Below are positions 44,309-53,630 of a DNA stretch of 64,000 nucleotides, piece by piece. The position numbers and the translations under genes are program-made. Source of the DNA: Sphingomonas psychrotolerans (GTDB lineage Bacteria; Pseudomonadota; Alphaproteobacteria; Sphingomonadales; Sphingomonadaceae); NCBI RefSeq assembly GCF_002796605.1, contig NZ_CP024924.1, forward strand, positions 1 to 64,000, read 5' to 3'. How positions within the stretch are numbered: the stretch's first letter is position 1; the number at the start of each line of letters is the position of its first letter. Below the pieces are notes generated by a model, which made no database searches, had not been told where the DNA came from, and saw only the letters and a program-made list of their open reading frames with translations.

Positions 44309-45301
44309 ATGATCATTGCCCCTTCGCAGGCCGAGCGCGTCGGCCCGACCGCTTTTGGCCGCGGCTATGCGTCCATGTTCGCGCCAGAGAAGCTGAGCAT
44401 CGGCGTCTATTTTCCGATCGAGGCGTTCGATGGTCCGGAGCCGGCGATGCTCGATCAAATCCAGCTTGCTCAACAAGCGGAGCGCCTCGGCTTTTCTGCG
44501 CTTTGGGCGCGCGATGTGCCCCTGAATGACCCCAACTTCGGCGATCTCGGCCAGCTCTATGACCCCTTTGTCTGGCTGGCGACAATCGCGGCGCGTACCA
44601 GCAGCATCGCGCTTGCCACCGGTGCGGTCATCCTGCCGCTCCATCACCCGATCGACGTCGCGAAGGCCGCGGCATCGCTCGACGATCTGTCCGGCGGACG
44701 GTTCGTGTTTGGCGTCGCTTCGGGCGACCGCCCGGTCGAGTATCCGGCCTATGGTCGTGATCCGGACCTGCGCGGCGAGCTTTTCCGCGACGCGTTCGAC
44801 TATACGGAAGCGCTGCTGACGAAGCGGTTCCCGTTCCACGCGTCAACGCATTACGGCCAGCTCGCGGGCGGCGGCGACCTGGTGCCAAAGCCGCTGTCGC
44901 CCCGGCTGCCCACCCTGATCACCGGCCAGAGCCAACAATCACTGGAATGGATTGCGCAGCGGAGCGACGGCTGGCTCACCTACCCGCGCGACGTGGTCAA
45001 GCAAGCGCAGGTCGCATCGAACTGGCGGGACGCGCTCGAGCGCGCCGGGGTTGGGTTCAAGCCAATCGCGCAGTCGCTTTATGTCGATCTTGCCGAGGAT
45101 CCGGACGCGCCGCCAAGCCCCATCCATCTCGGTTATCGGCTCGGCCGGCGGCGGCTGGTCGATCTGTTCGGGGACCTGCGCTCGATCGGGGTCAACCACG
45201 TCGCGCTGAACCTTAAGTTCAGCCGGCGACCCGTCGCCGATGTTCTCGAAGAGATCGGAAGCGAAGTCGTTCCGCATTTCAGCATTTGCGGCGCGCAATG
45301 A
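44309..45301 (+). CDS. LLM-class flavin oxidoreductase
   Basis: The gene encodes 330 residues from the ATG at 44309 after AAAGGAAAGAG. It is a luciferase-like monooxygenase barrel: LDQIQLAQQAERLGFSALWA, ALATGAVILPLHHPIDVAKA (family hallmark), LDDLSGGRFVFGVASGDRP and PTLITGQSQQSLEWIAQRSD. These enzymes use F420 or FMNH2 to oxidise or reduce small molecules; FMN is more likely in this group. It lies 79 bases after the reductase gene and 42 before the next, in one apparent operon. Confidence 0.88.
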   Translation: MIIAPSQAERVGPTAFGRGYASMFAPEKLSIGVYFPIEAFDGPEPAMLDQIQLAQQAERLGFSALWARDVPLNDPNFGDLGQLYDPFVWLATIAARTSSIALATGAVILPLHHPIDVAKAAASLDDLSGGRFVFGVASGDRPVEYPAYGRDPDLRGELFRDAFDYTEALLTKRFPFHASTHYGQLAGGGDLVPKPLSPRLPTLITGQSQQSLEWIAQRSDGWLTYPRDVVKQAQVASNWRDALERAGVGFKPIAQSLYVDLAEDPDAPPSPIHLGYRLGRRRLVDLFGDLRSIGVNHVALNLKFSRRPVADVLEEIGSEVVPHFSICGAQ

Positions 45302-45343
45302 GGCGCGATTCTAAGGCAAACCATCAAATTCGGAGATAGAGAC

Positions 45344-46357
45344 ATGAAAGCTGTTGGATACAAAGTTCCCGGGCCGATTGATGCTGAGGCATCGCTGGTC
45401 GATATAGATCTTCCCGAGCCATCGCCCACCGGCCACGACCTGCTGGTGGAGGTGAAGGCGATTTCGGTGAACCCGGTCGATTACAAGGTTCGCCGCAGCA
45501 CGGCGCCACAAGACGGCGAGTGGAAGGTGCTGGGCTATGACGCTGCCGGCATCGTGCGTGCCGTGGGCCAGGACGTGAGCCTGTTCCAGCCGGGCGACGA
45601 GGTCTTCTATGCCGGATCGATTACGCGCTCGGGCACCAATGCCGAGTTGCATCTGGTCGATGAGCGGATCGTCGGCAGGAAGCCGGCCTCGCTCGATTGG
45701 GGCGAGGCCGCCGCGCTACCGCTGACGACGCTGACGGCTTGGGAAGCGTTTTTCGACCGTCTCGACGTGTCCAAGCCGGTGCCGGGGTCGGCGCCGGCCA
45801 TCCTGATCATCGGCGGTGCCGGTGGCGTCGGATCGGTCGCAGTGCAGATCGCCCGTCAGCGCACCGACCTGACGGTCATTGCGACCGCTTCGCGCCCCGA
45901 GACGCAGGACTGGATCAAGGCGCTGGGCGCGCATCACGTCGTCGATCACTCGATGCCGCTGGCTCCGCAGATCGAGGCGCTCGGCATCGGTGCGCCGGCG
46001 TTCGTCTTTTCGACGACCCATACGGGCGAGCATGTCGCCGACATCGTCGAACTGATCGCGCCGCAGGGCCGGCTTTGCCTGATCGACGATCCGGCGGGCT
46101 TCGACGTCATGTCGTTCAAGCGCAAGGCGGTGTCGATCCACCATGAGCTGATGTTCACGCGGTCGATCTATGGCACGCCCGACATGGCCGAGCAGGGCCG
46201 CATCCTGAACGAGGCGAGCGCACTGGTCGATGCGGGCAAGCTGCGCACCACGCTGACCGAGCGCCTGTCGCCGATCAATGCCGTCAATCTCAAGCACATT
46301 CACGCGCTGCTCGAGAGCGGCAAGGCGCGAGGCAAGATTGTCGTCGAGGGCTTCTGA
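45344..46357 (+). CDS. zinc-independent alcohol dehydrogenase/quinone oxidoreductase (QOR2 type)
   Basis: The gene encodes 337 residues with GGAGATAGAGAC before the ATG. The GroES-like half is VEVKAISVNPVDYKVRRS and LGYDAAGIVRAVGQDV. The Rossmann half is ILIIGGAGGVGSVAVQIARQ. FRRSTAPQ-like and RLSPINAVNLKHIHALLESG near the C-terminus match the zinc-binding alcohol dehydrogenase family that in fact lacks zinc. It probably reduces enones or quinones. It is the third oxidoreductase in a row with 43240 and 44309. Confidence 0.88.
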   Translation: MKAVGYKVPGPIDAEASLVDIDLPEPSPTGHDLLVEVKAISVNPVDYKVRRSTAPQDGEWKVLGYDAAGIVRAVGQDVSLFQPGDEVFYAGSITRSGTNAELHLVDERIVGRKPASLDWGEAAALPLTTLTAWEAFFDRLDVSKPVPGSAPAILIIGGAGGVGSVAVQIARQRTDLTVIATASRPETQDWIKALGAHHVVDHSMPLAPQIEALGIGAPAFVFSTTHTGEHVADIVELIAPQGRLCLIDDPAGFDVMSFKRKAVSIHHELMFTRSIYGTPDMAEQGRILNEASALVDAGKLRTTLTERLSPINAVNLKHIHALLESGKARGKIVVEGF

Positions 46358-46551
46358 ACGACGCACCCGGATGCCCGACACGACCCGCTCATCGACCAGC
46401 AAATCAACAGCCGAGTCGGCGCGCCACCGCGTTGCTGATTCTGCGACGCTTTGGAACGTTTTGGCCGACTAGTGCCTGCCATCGGCTTAGGCCAAAAACT
46501 ACAGAAGGACGGTTCCTATTCGACTGAACACCCGAGCAAGGACTAGTTGCC

Positions 46552-46625
46552 ATGCCAGCATATCATCAAGGGGCGGATCTCGGTCGATCCTCTAGCCAAC
46601 CTCGCCGTTGTCGTCTCTGATGTCT
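46552..46625 (+). pseudogene. 5' remnant of a DUF1330-like gene
   Basis: The leader and start (ACCCGAG-Y-AAGGA upstream, then ATG-Y-CAGC-M-TAT) match closely those of the intact DUF1330 gene at 50780. After MPAY the frame shifts; the next frame reads IIKGRISVDPLANLAVV, a typical DUF1330 N-terminal strand. It then runs into the ATP-NAD kinase start. It is a duplicated and decayed 5' end, possibly still providing the ribosome-binding region upstream of the kinase gene. Confidence 0.45.
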
Positions 46626-47741
46626 GGGCCCGAAGTTGGTCTTGTCATCAACCCAGTCGCAGGGATGGGCGGGCGAGTTGGTCTGAAGGGTACGGATGGA
46701 CTCAACATCCTTCAAGAAGCACGACGACGCTGCGCGAGACCCGCAGCACAGGATCGCGCGCTTGCAGCGCTCGCGCGTCTAAGGGAGATATCAGGACTGC
46801 GCATCCTGACTGCCGCAGGTGAAATGGGCGAAGCAGCGGCGCGCTCTACCGGGTTTGATGTCACGGTGATCCACCACGCGGATCAGGAACAGACAAGCGC
46901 GACCGACACCGCCAATGCCGCAGCGATAATGGCAGATCGTGGTGTCAGCCTGATCCTGTTCGTCGGCGGCGATGGCACCGCGCGCGATGTGCTCAGCGCA
47001 ACCTGTGATCGCGTGCCGCTGCTTGGCGTACCGGCAGGCGTGAAGATGCACTCCGCGGTGTTCGGCACGACGCCGGCCAATGCCGGGCATCTCGCGGCAC
47101 TGTTCCTTGCCCGCCACCCAAGCGCGCGACTGCGCGACGCAGAGGTGATGGACCTCGACGAGGACGCGATCCGAGCCGGCCGGGTATCGGCGCATCTCTA
47201 TGGCTATGCGCGCAGCCCATATGAGCGCCGCCTCGTTCAGAATGCCAAGGCCGGCTCCGTGCCTGGCGAGAATGAGGCGCTCGACGCGGTGGCCCGGCAA
47301 GTGGCAGCACAAATGCGGCCCGACCATCTCTATATCCTGGGTCCGGGCACCACCACGCGTCGCGTCGCGGACGCGCTGGGCATCCCCTCGACACTGCTCG
47401 GCGTCGATGCCGTCCTGAACGGCGAGGTGATCGGCCTCGATCTCGACGAGCAGGCGCTGCTGCGCGCGATGGAAGGGCGCGAGACCGAGATCATCGTCGG
47501 GGTGCTCGGTGGCCAGGGCAGCCTGTTTGGACGCGGCAATCAGCAAATCAGCGCGGAAGTGATCAGGCGCGTCGGGAGGCATCGGATCCAAGTGATCTCG
47601 ACCGTCCAGAAGTTGATCGCCTTGTCCACCGGCGCGCTGCAGGTCGACACCGGTGATCCGGAGATGGACGCGATGCTTACGGGTCACCTTCTCGTTCTCA
47701 CCGGCCCCGGCCGCACCACGCTCGTTCGAGTTCAAGCCTGA
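46620..47741 (+). CDS. ATP-NAD kinase-family protein (AcoX-like)
   Basis: The gene encodes 373 residues; the start is taken at the ATG at 46620. VGLVINPVAGMGGRVGLKGT at the N-terminus and LILFVGGDGTARDVL near residue 112 (GGDGT) are the NAD kinase/diacylglycerol-kinase signature. VPLLGVPAGVKMHSAVFG, YILGPGTTTRRVADALG and GVLGGQGSLFGRGNQQIS match the AcoX-like subgroup. These are related to NAD kinase, but many members have unproven substrates. It ends 27 bases before gcvPA, so a shared transcript is likely. Confidence 0.88.
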   Translation: MSGPEVGLVINPVAGMGGRVGLKGTDGLNILQEARRRCARPAAQDRALAALARLREISGLRILTAAGEMGEAAARSTGFDVTVIHHADQEQTSATDTANAAAIMADRGVSLILFVGGDGTARDVLSATCDRVPLLGVPAGVKMHSAVFGTTPANAGHLAALFLARHPSARLRDAEVMDLDEDAIRAGRVSAHLYGYARSPYERRLVQNAKAGSVPGENEALDAVARQVAAQMRPDHLYILGPGTTTRRVADALGIPSTLLGVDAVLNGEVIGLDLDEQALLRAMEGRETEIIVGVLGGQGSLFGRGNQQISAEVIRRVGRHRIQVISTVQKLIALSTGALQVDTGDPEMDAMLTGHLLVLTGPGRTTLVRVQA

Positions 47742-47768
47742 CCAATCCCTTATGAAGGAGCTTCGTCC

Positions 47769-49172
47769 ATGCGAGACGTTTCAGCCCACCCCTATATGGC
47801 CAATTCGGTCCCCGCGATTCAGCAGGAGATGCTGGATTCAATCGGGGTTGCCACCGTCGAGGAACTGTTTGTCCAGATCCCCGAGGACCACCGTCTGTCG
47901 CGCCCGCTCGACCTTCCTCCGGCTTTAAGCGAGCGGGAGCTGCGGCGGCACCTCATCGAGACCCTTTCGAAGAACAGCACTACCGAGGATAATCTAAGCT
48001 TCCTTGGCGCTGGCATCTGGCAGCATCACGTTCCGGCGGCGGTGGACGAGATCGTCCGCCGCAACGAATGGCTTACCTCCATCTATGGCGAGCCCAGTTC
48101 TGACCATGGTCTCTACCAGGCATGGTTTGAGTTCTGCAGCCAGCTTGGCGAGTTGCTGAACCTCGACCTGGTCGGCATGCCCGTGCGTAGTTGGGGCACC
48201 GCCGCCGGCCACGCCCTTCGAATGGCGGCCCGGCTTACCGGCCGCAACGAAGTGGCGGTCGTTCGCGCGATCGATCCGGAGCGGCTGTCGATCATCCGCA
48301 ACTATTGCGAACCGCCGGAGATGGCGAACCACATAGCCATCCGCCTCGTTGACTACGATCCAGCGACTGGGTTGATCGATCTCGAGGCTCTGCGGGCCGC
48401 AGTTGGCCAGCAGACAGCAGCCGTCTATTTCGAAGTGCCGTCCTACCTCGGCGTGATCGACCACCAGGCCGCCGAGATCGCCGCCATCGCCCGCGCGGCC
48501 GGTGCCGAGACCATCGTGGGGGTCGACCCGATCTCTCTGGGCGTGCTTTCCGCGCCGTCCGCCTACGGTGCCGACATAGCCGTTGGCACCATTCAGCCCC
48601 TGGGCGTCCACCTCCATGCCGGCGGCGGGGTCGGCGGTTTCATCGCGACGCGCGATGAGCCTCGCTACGCCGGGGAGTATCCGACGCTGTTCATCAGTAT
48701 CGCCGAGACCATCAAGCCAGGCGAGTACGGGTTCGGGCGCGCCCTGCTCGAGCAGTCGTCCTACGACCAACGTGAAAAAGGCAAGGACTGGATCGGTCAC
48801 TCCGTTTACATGTGGTCGGTCGCTGCGACCGCCTACATGGCGATGATGGGGCCGCAGGGCTTCGTCGAGATCGGCGAGATCATCCTGCAACGCGCCCACT
48901 TTGCCGCGAGCCGCCTCGGTGGTCTCAAAGGCGTCCGGATCACCTTTCCCTCGGGCTTCTTCAAGGAATTCGTCGTCAACTTCGACGACACCGGAAAGAG
49001 CGTCTCCGAGATCAATGACGCCCTGCGCGCCGAAGGCATCTTCGGCGGCCATGACCTTTCCTCCGACTTCGCGGAACTCGGCCAGAGCGCACTCTACTGC
49101 GTCACCGAGGTCCACACCCATTCGGATATCGAGCGCCTGGTCGGCGCCCTTCAGAAGGTGATCGCACGATGA
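47769..49172 (+). CDS. gcvPA: GcvPA-like subunit of glycine dehydrogenase (decarboxylating), diverged
   Basis: The gene encodes 467 residues. It begins with a GcvPA-type N-terminus (HPYMANSVPAIQQEMLDSIG, then VEELFVQIPEDHRL) and FLGAGIWQHHVPAAVDEIV. The part that is normally very conserved, with MYDGATALAEA, is here MPVRSWGTAAGHAL. The second half is closer to family: AVYFEVPSYLGVIDHQAAEI, GVDPISLGVLSAP and HLHAGGGVGGFIATRDEP. With GcvPB it should form the PLP-dependent P-protein. It overlaps gcvPB by 4 bases (ATGA). No gcvT, gcvH or lipoamide dehydrogenase genes are nearby, so the substrate may not be glycine. Confidence 0.8.
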   Translation: MRDVSAHPYMANSVPAIQQEMLDSIGVATVEELFVQIPEDHRLSRPLDLPPALSERELRRHLIETLSKNSTTEDNLSFLGAGIWQHHVPAAVDEIVRRNEWLTSIYGEPSSDHGLYQAWFEFCSQLGELLNLDLVGMPVRSWGTAAGHALRMAARLTGRNEVAVVRAIDPERLSIIRNYCEPPEMANHIAIRLVDYDPATGLIDLEALRAAVGQQTAAVYFEVPSYLGVIDHQAAEIAAIARAAGAETIVGVDPISLGVLSAPSAYGADIAVGTIQPLGVHLHAGGGVGGFIATRDEPRYAGEYPTLFISIAETIKPGEYGFGRALLEQSSYDQREKGKDWIGHSVYMWSVAATAYMAMMGPQGFVEIGEIILQRAHFAASRLGGLKGVRITFPSGFFKEFVVNFDDTGKSVSEINDALRAEGIFGGHDLSSDFAELGQSALYCVTEVHTHSDIERLVGALQKVIAR

Positions 49173-50722
49173 GCGTCGAACTCAAGCAATACCAGGCGCC
49201 CGTCTGGAACGAGCCCGTCATCCTTGACATGGGGTATCCCGGTCGCCGCGGTGTGCTCTTCGCGCCGGTGGAACCCGAGATCCGGCAGCATGTCGGCGAC
49301 GCGTCGGACCTGATCCCCTCCGCCATGCGCAGGCAGGACAGACCGGCCCTGCCCGAGCTGTCGGAACCCGAAGTTCTCTACCACTATCTGCGCCTCTCTC
49401 AGCAGACGCTCGGCATGATGGGCATAAGCCTCTTCGGCACCTGCACCATGAAGTACAACCCCCAGATCAACGAAGCGATGGCCTGGCGCCCCGAGATCAC
49501 GGAGCTCCATCCGCTGCAGCATGAAGACACCATGCAAGGCGCGCTCGAGATCGTGCACAAAATGGATCTGATGCTGCGCGAATTGTCGGGGATGGACCAG
49601 TTCGTGTTCCAGGCCGGCGGCGGGTCCGAGGCAGCCTTTACGAACTGCGCGGTGACACGCGCCTATCACGCCTCAAAGGGCGAGCTCGAACAGCGCGACG
49701 AAGTCATCGTGACGATCCAGACCCACCCCTGCAATCCGGCCACCGCCGCAGCGGCCGGGTTCAAGGTCATCACCTTGATGCTCGATGAGAACGGCTACCC
49801 GTCGCTCGACGCGCTCAAAGCGGTGGTGTCCAACCGCACCGCTGCAATCATGGTCAACAATCCCGATGACATGGGCGTCTACAATCCCGAGATGAAGGAA
49901 TGGGTGCGCATCGTTCACGAAGCGGGCGGTCTGGCCTTCTACGACGCCGCCAACTTCAACGGCACCATGTCGAAACTCCGCGCTCGCGAGATTGGCTTCG
50001 ACGCCTGCATGTTCATGCTGCACAAGACCTTCGGCGCGCCGAAGAGCGGCGTCGGCGGACCCGCGACCGGCGCCTATGGGTGCTCCGCTGAACTGGCGCC
50101 GTTCCTGCCGTCGCCTTTGGTCGTGCGCGATGGCGACCGCTATCGCCTGGACGCCGACCGGCCCCAGAGCGTCGGCAAGATCCGGGAGTTCCTGGGCAAT
50201 GTTCAAGTTGTGCTGAAGGCCTACGCATGGACCCGCTCGATGGGCGCGGAAGGCATTGCGCAAGCATCCGACATCTCGGTCCTGTCCAACAACTACATGG
50301 AGAAAGGCCTGCTCGCCATCCGTGGCGTGACCCGCTCACATCCCGAAGCCACGACGCCGAGGATGGAGATGACGCGTTACTCGTTCCAGAAGATGAAGGA
50401 GGAGACGGGGGTCGACATCCACGACGTACAGAACCGGATGTCTGACTTCGGGATCGACCCGTTGTGGGCGAGCCACGAGCCCTGGTTGTTGCCCGAACCT
50501 TTCACGCCGGAAGCCGGCGAGATGTACGGCAAGGAGGCGCTCGATCAATGGATCGCCGTGATCGCTCGCATCTCCGACGAGGCCTACTCGGATCCGGAAC
50601 TCGTCAAGACTTCGCCTCATAATCAAGCAGTCCACCGCCTGAAGCCTGGTATGATCGACGATCCTTCCAGTCGGGCCATGACGTGGCGCGCCTTCAAGCG
50701 AAAGATGGTCACAAATGGCTAG
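49169..50722 (+). CDS. gcvPB: GcvPB-like PLP subunit of glycine dehydrogenase (decarboxylating)
   Basis: The gene encodes 517 residues. It has SLFGTCTMKYNPQINEAMA, FVFQAGGGSEAAFTNC, MVNNPDDMGVYNPEMKEWV and FYDAANFNGTMSKLR. The PLP-binding lysine is in FMLHKTFGAPKSGVGGPATG (Lys near residue 286). The C-terminal domain has NNYMEKGLLAIRGVTRSHP. It is a fold-type I decarboxylase that pairs with the preceding gene. All core PLP residues seem kept, so an active enzyme is expected; substrate is open because of the divergent partner. Confidence 0.88.
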   Translation: MSVELKQYQAPVWNEPVILDMGYPGRRGVLFAPVEPEIRQHVGDASDLIPSAMRRQDRPALPELSEPEVLYHYLRLSQQTLGMMGISLFGTCTMKYNPQINEAMAWRPEITELHPLQHEDTMQGALEIVHKMDLMLRELSGMDQFVFQAGGGSEAAFTNCAVTRAYHASKGELEQRDEVIVTIQTHPCNPATAAAAGFKVITLMLDENGYPSLDALKAVVSNRTAAIMVNNPDDMGVYNPEMKEWVRIVHEAGGLAFYDAANFNGTMSKLRAREIGFDACMFMLHKTFGAPKSGVGGPATGAYGCSAELAPFLPSPLVVRDGDRYRLDADRPQSVGKIREFLGNVQVVLKAYAWTRSMGAEGIAQASDISVLSNNYMEKGLLAIRGVTRSHPEATTPRMEMTRYSFQKMKEETGVDIHDVQNRMSDFGIDPLWASHEPWLLPEPFTPEAGEMYGKEALDQWIAVIARISDEAYSDPELVKTSPHNQAVHRLKPGMIDDPSSRAMTWRAFKRKMVTNG

Positions 50723-50779
50723 GACAAAACCATTCAGACAAACTGTACCCCTTCACAGACCCGAGTAAGGATAGTTGTC

Positions 50780-51067
50780 ATGTCAGCCTATGTCGTTTTT
50801 ATGCGAGACGAGATGGTCGATCGCGTTGAGTTCGAAGAATACGCCGCCAAGGTTGATGCGAGCTTCGAAGGGCATAACGTGAAGTTCCTCGCCGACTACG
50901 GCACGATCGAGACGTTGGAAGGCGCCGAGATCGAGGGTGCGGTCATCCTTGAATTTCCGGATATGGACGCGGCCCGGGCTTGGTATCGCAGTCCCGAATA
51001 TCAGGCGACCGCACAGCATCGCTTCCAAGGCGCGCGCTATCGCGGCTTTATCGTCGAGGGACCGTAG
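50780..51067 (+). CDS. DUF1330 family protein
   Basis: The gene encodes 95 residues in a single ferredoxin-like dimeric alpha+beta barrel: SAYVVFMRDEMVDRVEFEEY, VKFLADYGTIETLEG, VILEFPDMDAARAWYRSPEY and a C-terminal strand RYRGFIVEG. These features are standard for DUF1330, small cytoplasmic proteins without a firm function. A ribosome-binding site (AAGGATA) precedes the ATG. Its start region is duplicated at 46530-46565. Confidence 0.88.
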   Translation: MSAYVVFMRDEMVDRVEFEEYAAKVDASFEGHNVKFLADYGTIETLEGAEIEGAVILEFPDMDAARAWYRSPEYQATAQHRFQGARYRGFIVEGP

Positions 51068-51187
51068 CGCCACTCGGCTCCACGTATCAATCCTTGCAAA
51101 TAGGTAGATTGTGTTCGTTCTACGCAAGCCGCGTGTACTAGCTCTCTCGCCTTCAACACCAATTGAGATTGAGCAAAGGCAAAGACC

Positions 51188-52192
51188 ATGGCCGACACGA
51201 TGAAGGCGATCGTTCTCGAGAAATTCGGTGGCTTCGACGCGTTCCAGCTGCGCGACGTTCCTGTCGAATCCGTCGGATCCCGGCAGGTCCGGGTGCGCGT
51301 TCACGCCACCGCACTGAACCCGCTGGACTATCAGATCCGGCGTGGCGACTATTCCGACTATGTCCCGCTGCCCGCCATCATCGGTCACGACGTTTCCGGT
51401 GTCGTGGAGGAGAAGGGGTCGGACGTCACCGAATTCAATGTGGGCGACGAGGTTTACTACACGCCCAAGATCTTCGGCGGCTCCGGCTCGTATGCCGAGC
51501 AGCACGTTGCCGATGTCGACCTGGTCGCCCGCAAGCCGAGCAACATCGGCCATCTGGAGGCCGCCAGCCTGACGCTGGTTGGAGGCACGGTCTGGGAGGC
51601 TTTGGTGAGCCGTGCCCAGCTTGCCGTTCACGAGACCATCCTGATCCACGGCGGTGCCGGCGGTGTAGGAACGATAGCGATCCAGCTTGCCAAGGCGATC
51701 GGTGCGAGGGTCATCACGACGGCACGCTCCAGCAACCATGATTTTGTGCGGTCGCTCGGCGCGGACGAGGTCATCGACCACACCTCTGATGACTATGTCT
51801 CGGCGGTGGCGGATCTGACGCAGGGGAACGGGGTGAACGTCGTATTCGACACGATCGGCGGCGACACCCTGACGAGGAGTGCGGTCGCCCTTGCAGATGC
51901 CGGACGGGTGGTCAGCATCGTCGACATCGCACAGCCGCAGAACCTGATCGAGGCTTGGGGAAAGAACGCCGCCTACCATTTCGTCTTCACCCGCCAGAAC
52001 CGGGGCAAGCTCGACGCGCTGACCACCCTTGTCGAACGCGGCCTGATCAAGCCGGTGATCGGTGCGGTCCTGCCTCTGGCTCGCATAGGCGAAGCGCATG
52101 AACTGCTCGAAGGCGGCGGCTCGCGTGGGCTCCGAGGAAAGGTGGTGATCGATGTCGTGGGCCAGACAGTCGAGCTTCCCGCAGGATCATAG
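51188..52192 (+). CDS. zeta-crystallin-like NADPH:quinone oxidoreductase, paralogue of 43240
   Basis: The gene encodes 334 residues. The motif content and order follow the gene at 43240: [57 protein letters not shown] and [20 protein letters not shown]. Long identical runs around [20 protein letters not shown] indicate a rather recent duplication. No zinc ligands. It ends the oxidoreductase cluster. The two copies bracket 7 kb of metabolic genes in direct orientation. Confidence 0.9.
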   Translation: MADTMKAIVLEKFGGFDAFQLRDVPVESVGSRQVRVRVHATALNPLDYQIRRGDYSDYVPLPAIIGHDVSGVVEEKGSDVTEFNVGDEVYYTPKIFGGSGSYAEQHVADVDLVARKPSNIGHLEAASLTLVGGTVWEALVSRAQLAVHETILIHGGAGGVGTIAIQLAKAIGARVITTARSSNHDFVRSLGADEVIDHTSDDYVSAVADLTQGNGVNVVFDTIGGDTLTRSAVALADAGRVVSIVDIAQPQNLIEAWGKNAAYHFVFTRQNRGKLDALTTLVERGLIKPVIGAVLPLARIGEAHELLEGGGSRGLRGKVVIDVVGQTVELPAGS

Positions 52193-52421
52193 TTCTGTGC
52201 ATACGATATCGGGGTGTTCCCCCGACAGCATCGAGTAACGCGGATCCAAGGACGTTCTCTCGGCCGGTATCTGATCGGGTTTGGAGAACGCCCTCATAGT
52301 GAGCAGGGTCATCTCGTTTTTGTCGCAACATAGCGGAGGCCGTCCATCAGCAGGGTTTCCTGTTGCCGGCCGACTGGGGCTTTCGTTCGGGGTCTCACCG
52401 AAGCTGGCTACCGCATATTCG

Positions 52422-52973
52422 TCACCCTTCCGCGTGCGGGTCGCTCTCGGCCCATTCGCGGTACATCAGCCGATTGCTAGGAAGGCTTGGATCGAGAACT
52501 TTGTGGGCTGTTTCCGCACCCGCGATCGGCAAGCCGCCCGGCTCCAGCAGCCCCGCCTGGACGAGCACTGACGCCTGATCCCAGTAGATATGCTCATGCG
52601 CAAGCTTCCCATCCCGGAAACGCGCAACGATGACGGCGGCCACCTCGATACGCTTGTTGGTCGGCGCGACTCCCGGCAGAAAGTAGTCCATCCGCCGATC
52701 GTGTGTGAACCTGACAACCATTTCGTCCACGAGCGTATCGCGGCCGACAGTTCGGCTAACCGGCGTCAGCTCCATGTCATTCGGTTGCACTGTGATGAAA
52801 TGGTGCGCGTAGAAGCGGCGCAATTGCTCGGCCCCGAAGCCACCCGTCATCGTCGGGACATGATTGACGTAAGGCTCATCGACCATGGTGGACATCGTGG
52901 TGTCGACATCCTTCGCGATCAACTCTGCACCGAGATGCTGTTCCCACAAGGCGACAAGATCGCTTTCTTCCAT
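52422..52973 (-). CDS. NTF2-like (SnoaL-type) protein
   Basis: The gene encodes 183 residues with start at 52973; an ATG at 53012 would add 13. It has MVDEPYVNHVPTMTGGFG, LRRFYAHHFITVQPNDMELT, DTLVDEMVVRFTHDRRMDYF and VIVARFRDGKLAHEHIYWDQ, the pattern of nuclear-transport-factor-2-like enzymes. Members act as isomerases, hydrolases or ligand binders; no specific role can be given. It is convergent with the oxidoreductase at 51188, 229 bases away. Confidence 0.8.
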   Translation of the reverse strand: MEESDLVALWEQHLGAELIAKDVDTTMSTMVDEPYVNHVPTMTGGFGAEQLRRFYAHHFITVQPNDMELTPVSRTVGRDTLVDEMVVRFTHDRRMDYFLPGVAPTNKRIEVAAVIVARFRDGKLAHEHIYWDQASVLVQAGLLEPGGLPIAGAETAHKVLDPSLPSNRLMYREWAESDPHAEG

Positions 52974-53124
52974 GTACCACCTGAAGAATGATTTGGAGAC
53001 AAGGGCGCCCATTCACCTAGGAGACCGACCCCAACGTTACGATGAAGGCCGCCTGGAGCGCCTTGGGCGGTCGCGCGAGAGCCCGTGACACGGGCCACAG
53101 CGCGACCGCCTGTTCAGTTGTGCG

Positions 53125-53478
53125 TCAATACGGCCGCGGTGAGCGGCGACACTCCCGACGATCCGGTTTGCGGTCACAACGCTGCCGCCGCGCGCGCTCG
53201 GCCATGATTTGGCCGTCCTTGGCGATCTGTGAGGTGAGCGCCATCTCTTCCAGCGTTTTCTGCTGCTTGAAGTCCCGTCGGCGCTGCTGCTCCAGCATGC
53301 AGTTGCTGTATTCGGGCGTGCCATAGCTCGACCCGAAGCTGGCGCAGGTACGCGCGTCCTCGCGGTGCTTGCGGCTCTGAGCATGCGCGGGACTTTCGGC
53401 AACGCAAAGAGCTGCGATCGCGAGCAGGCCGATCGACATCAGCGCCGGGCGCGTCCTAGCGAAATGGCTTTTGATCAT
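53125..53478 (-). CDS. secreted basic hypothetical protein
   Basis: The gene encodes 117 residues with start at 53478. A signal peptide covers residues 1-34 (GLLAIAALCVAESPAHAQ). The mature part is polar and rich in Arg, Gln and Lys with a coiled-coil-like stretch (CMLEQQRRRDFKQQKTLEE) and four cysteines (TCASF, NCM, RCDR, ECRR). Probably periplasmic. No family recognised. Confidence 0.65.
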   Translation of the reverse strand: MIKSHFARTRPALMSIGLLAIAALCVAESPAHAQSRKHREDARTCASFGSSYGTPEYSNCMLEQQRRRDFKQQKTLEEMALTSQIAKDGQIMAERARRQRCDRKPDRRECRRSPRPY

Positions 53479-53630
53479 CTCTATTCCTCTTCCGAGCTTT
53501 CTCAATCTTCCGATTCACGTCGGGCGAACCGCCCGACATCGATCCGGCGCAGTGCCGGCTGCCGCCTAGAGAGCAGCTGAAGGTTGCGCGAACATGGCCC
53601 CCACGATCCGGTGACAAGTTGATGATCGGC

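Noticed and set aside
50783..52099. Minus-strand frame of 438 codons opposite DUF1330 and the second reductase
   Set aside because: Antisense shadow; both plus-strand genes have full family motifs.
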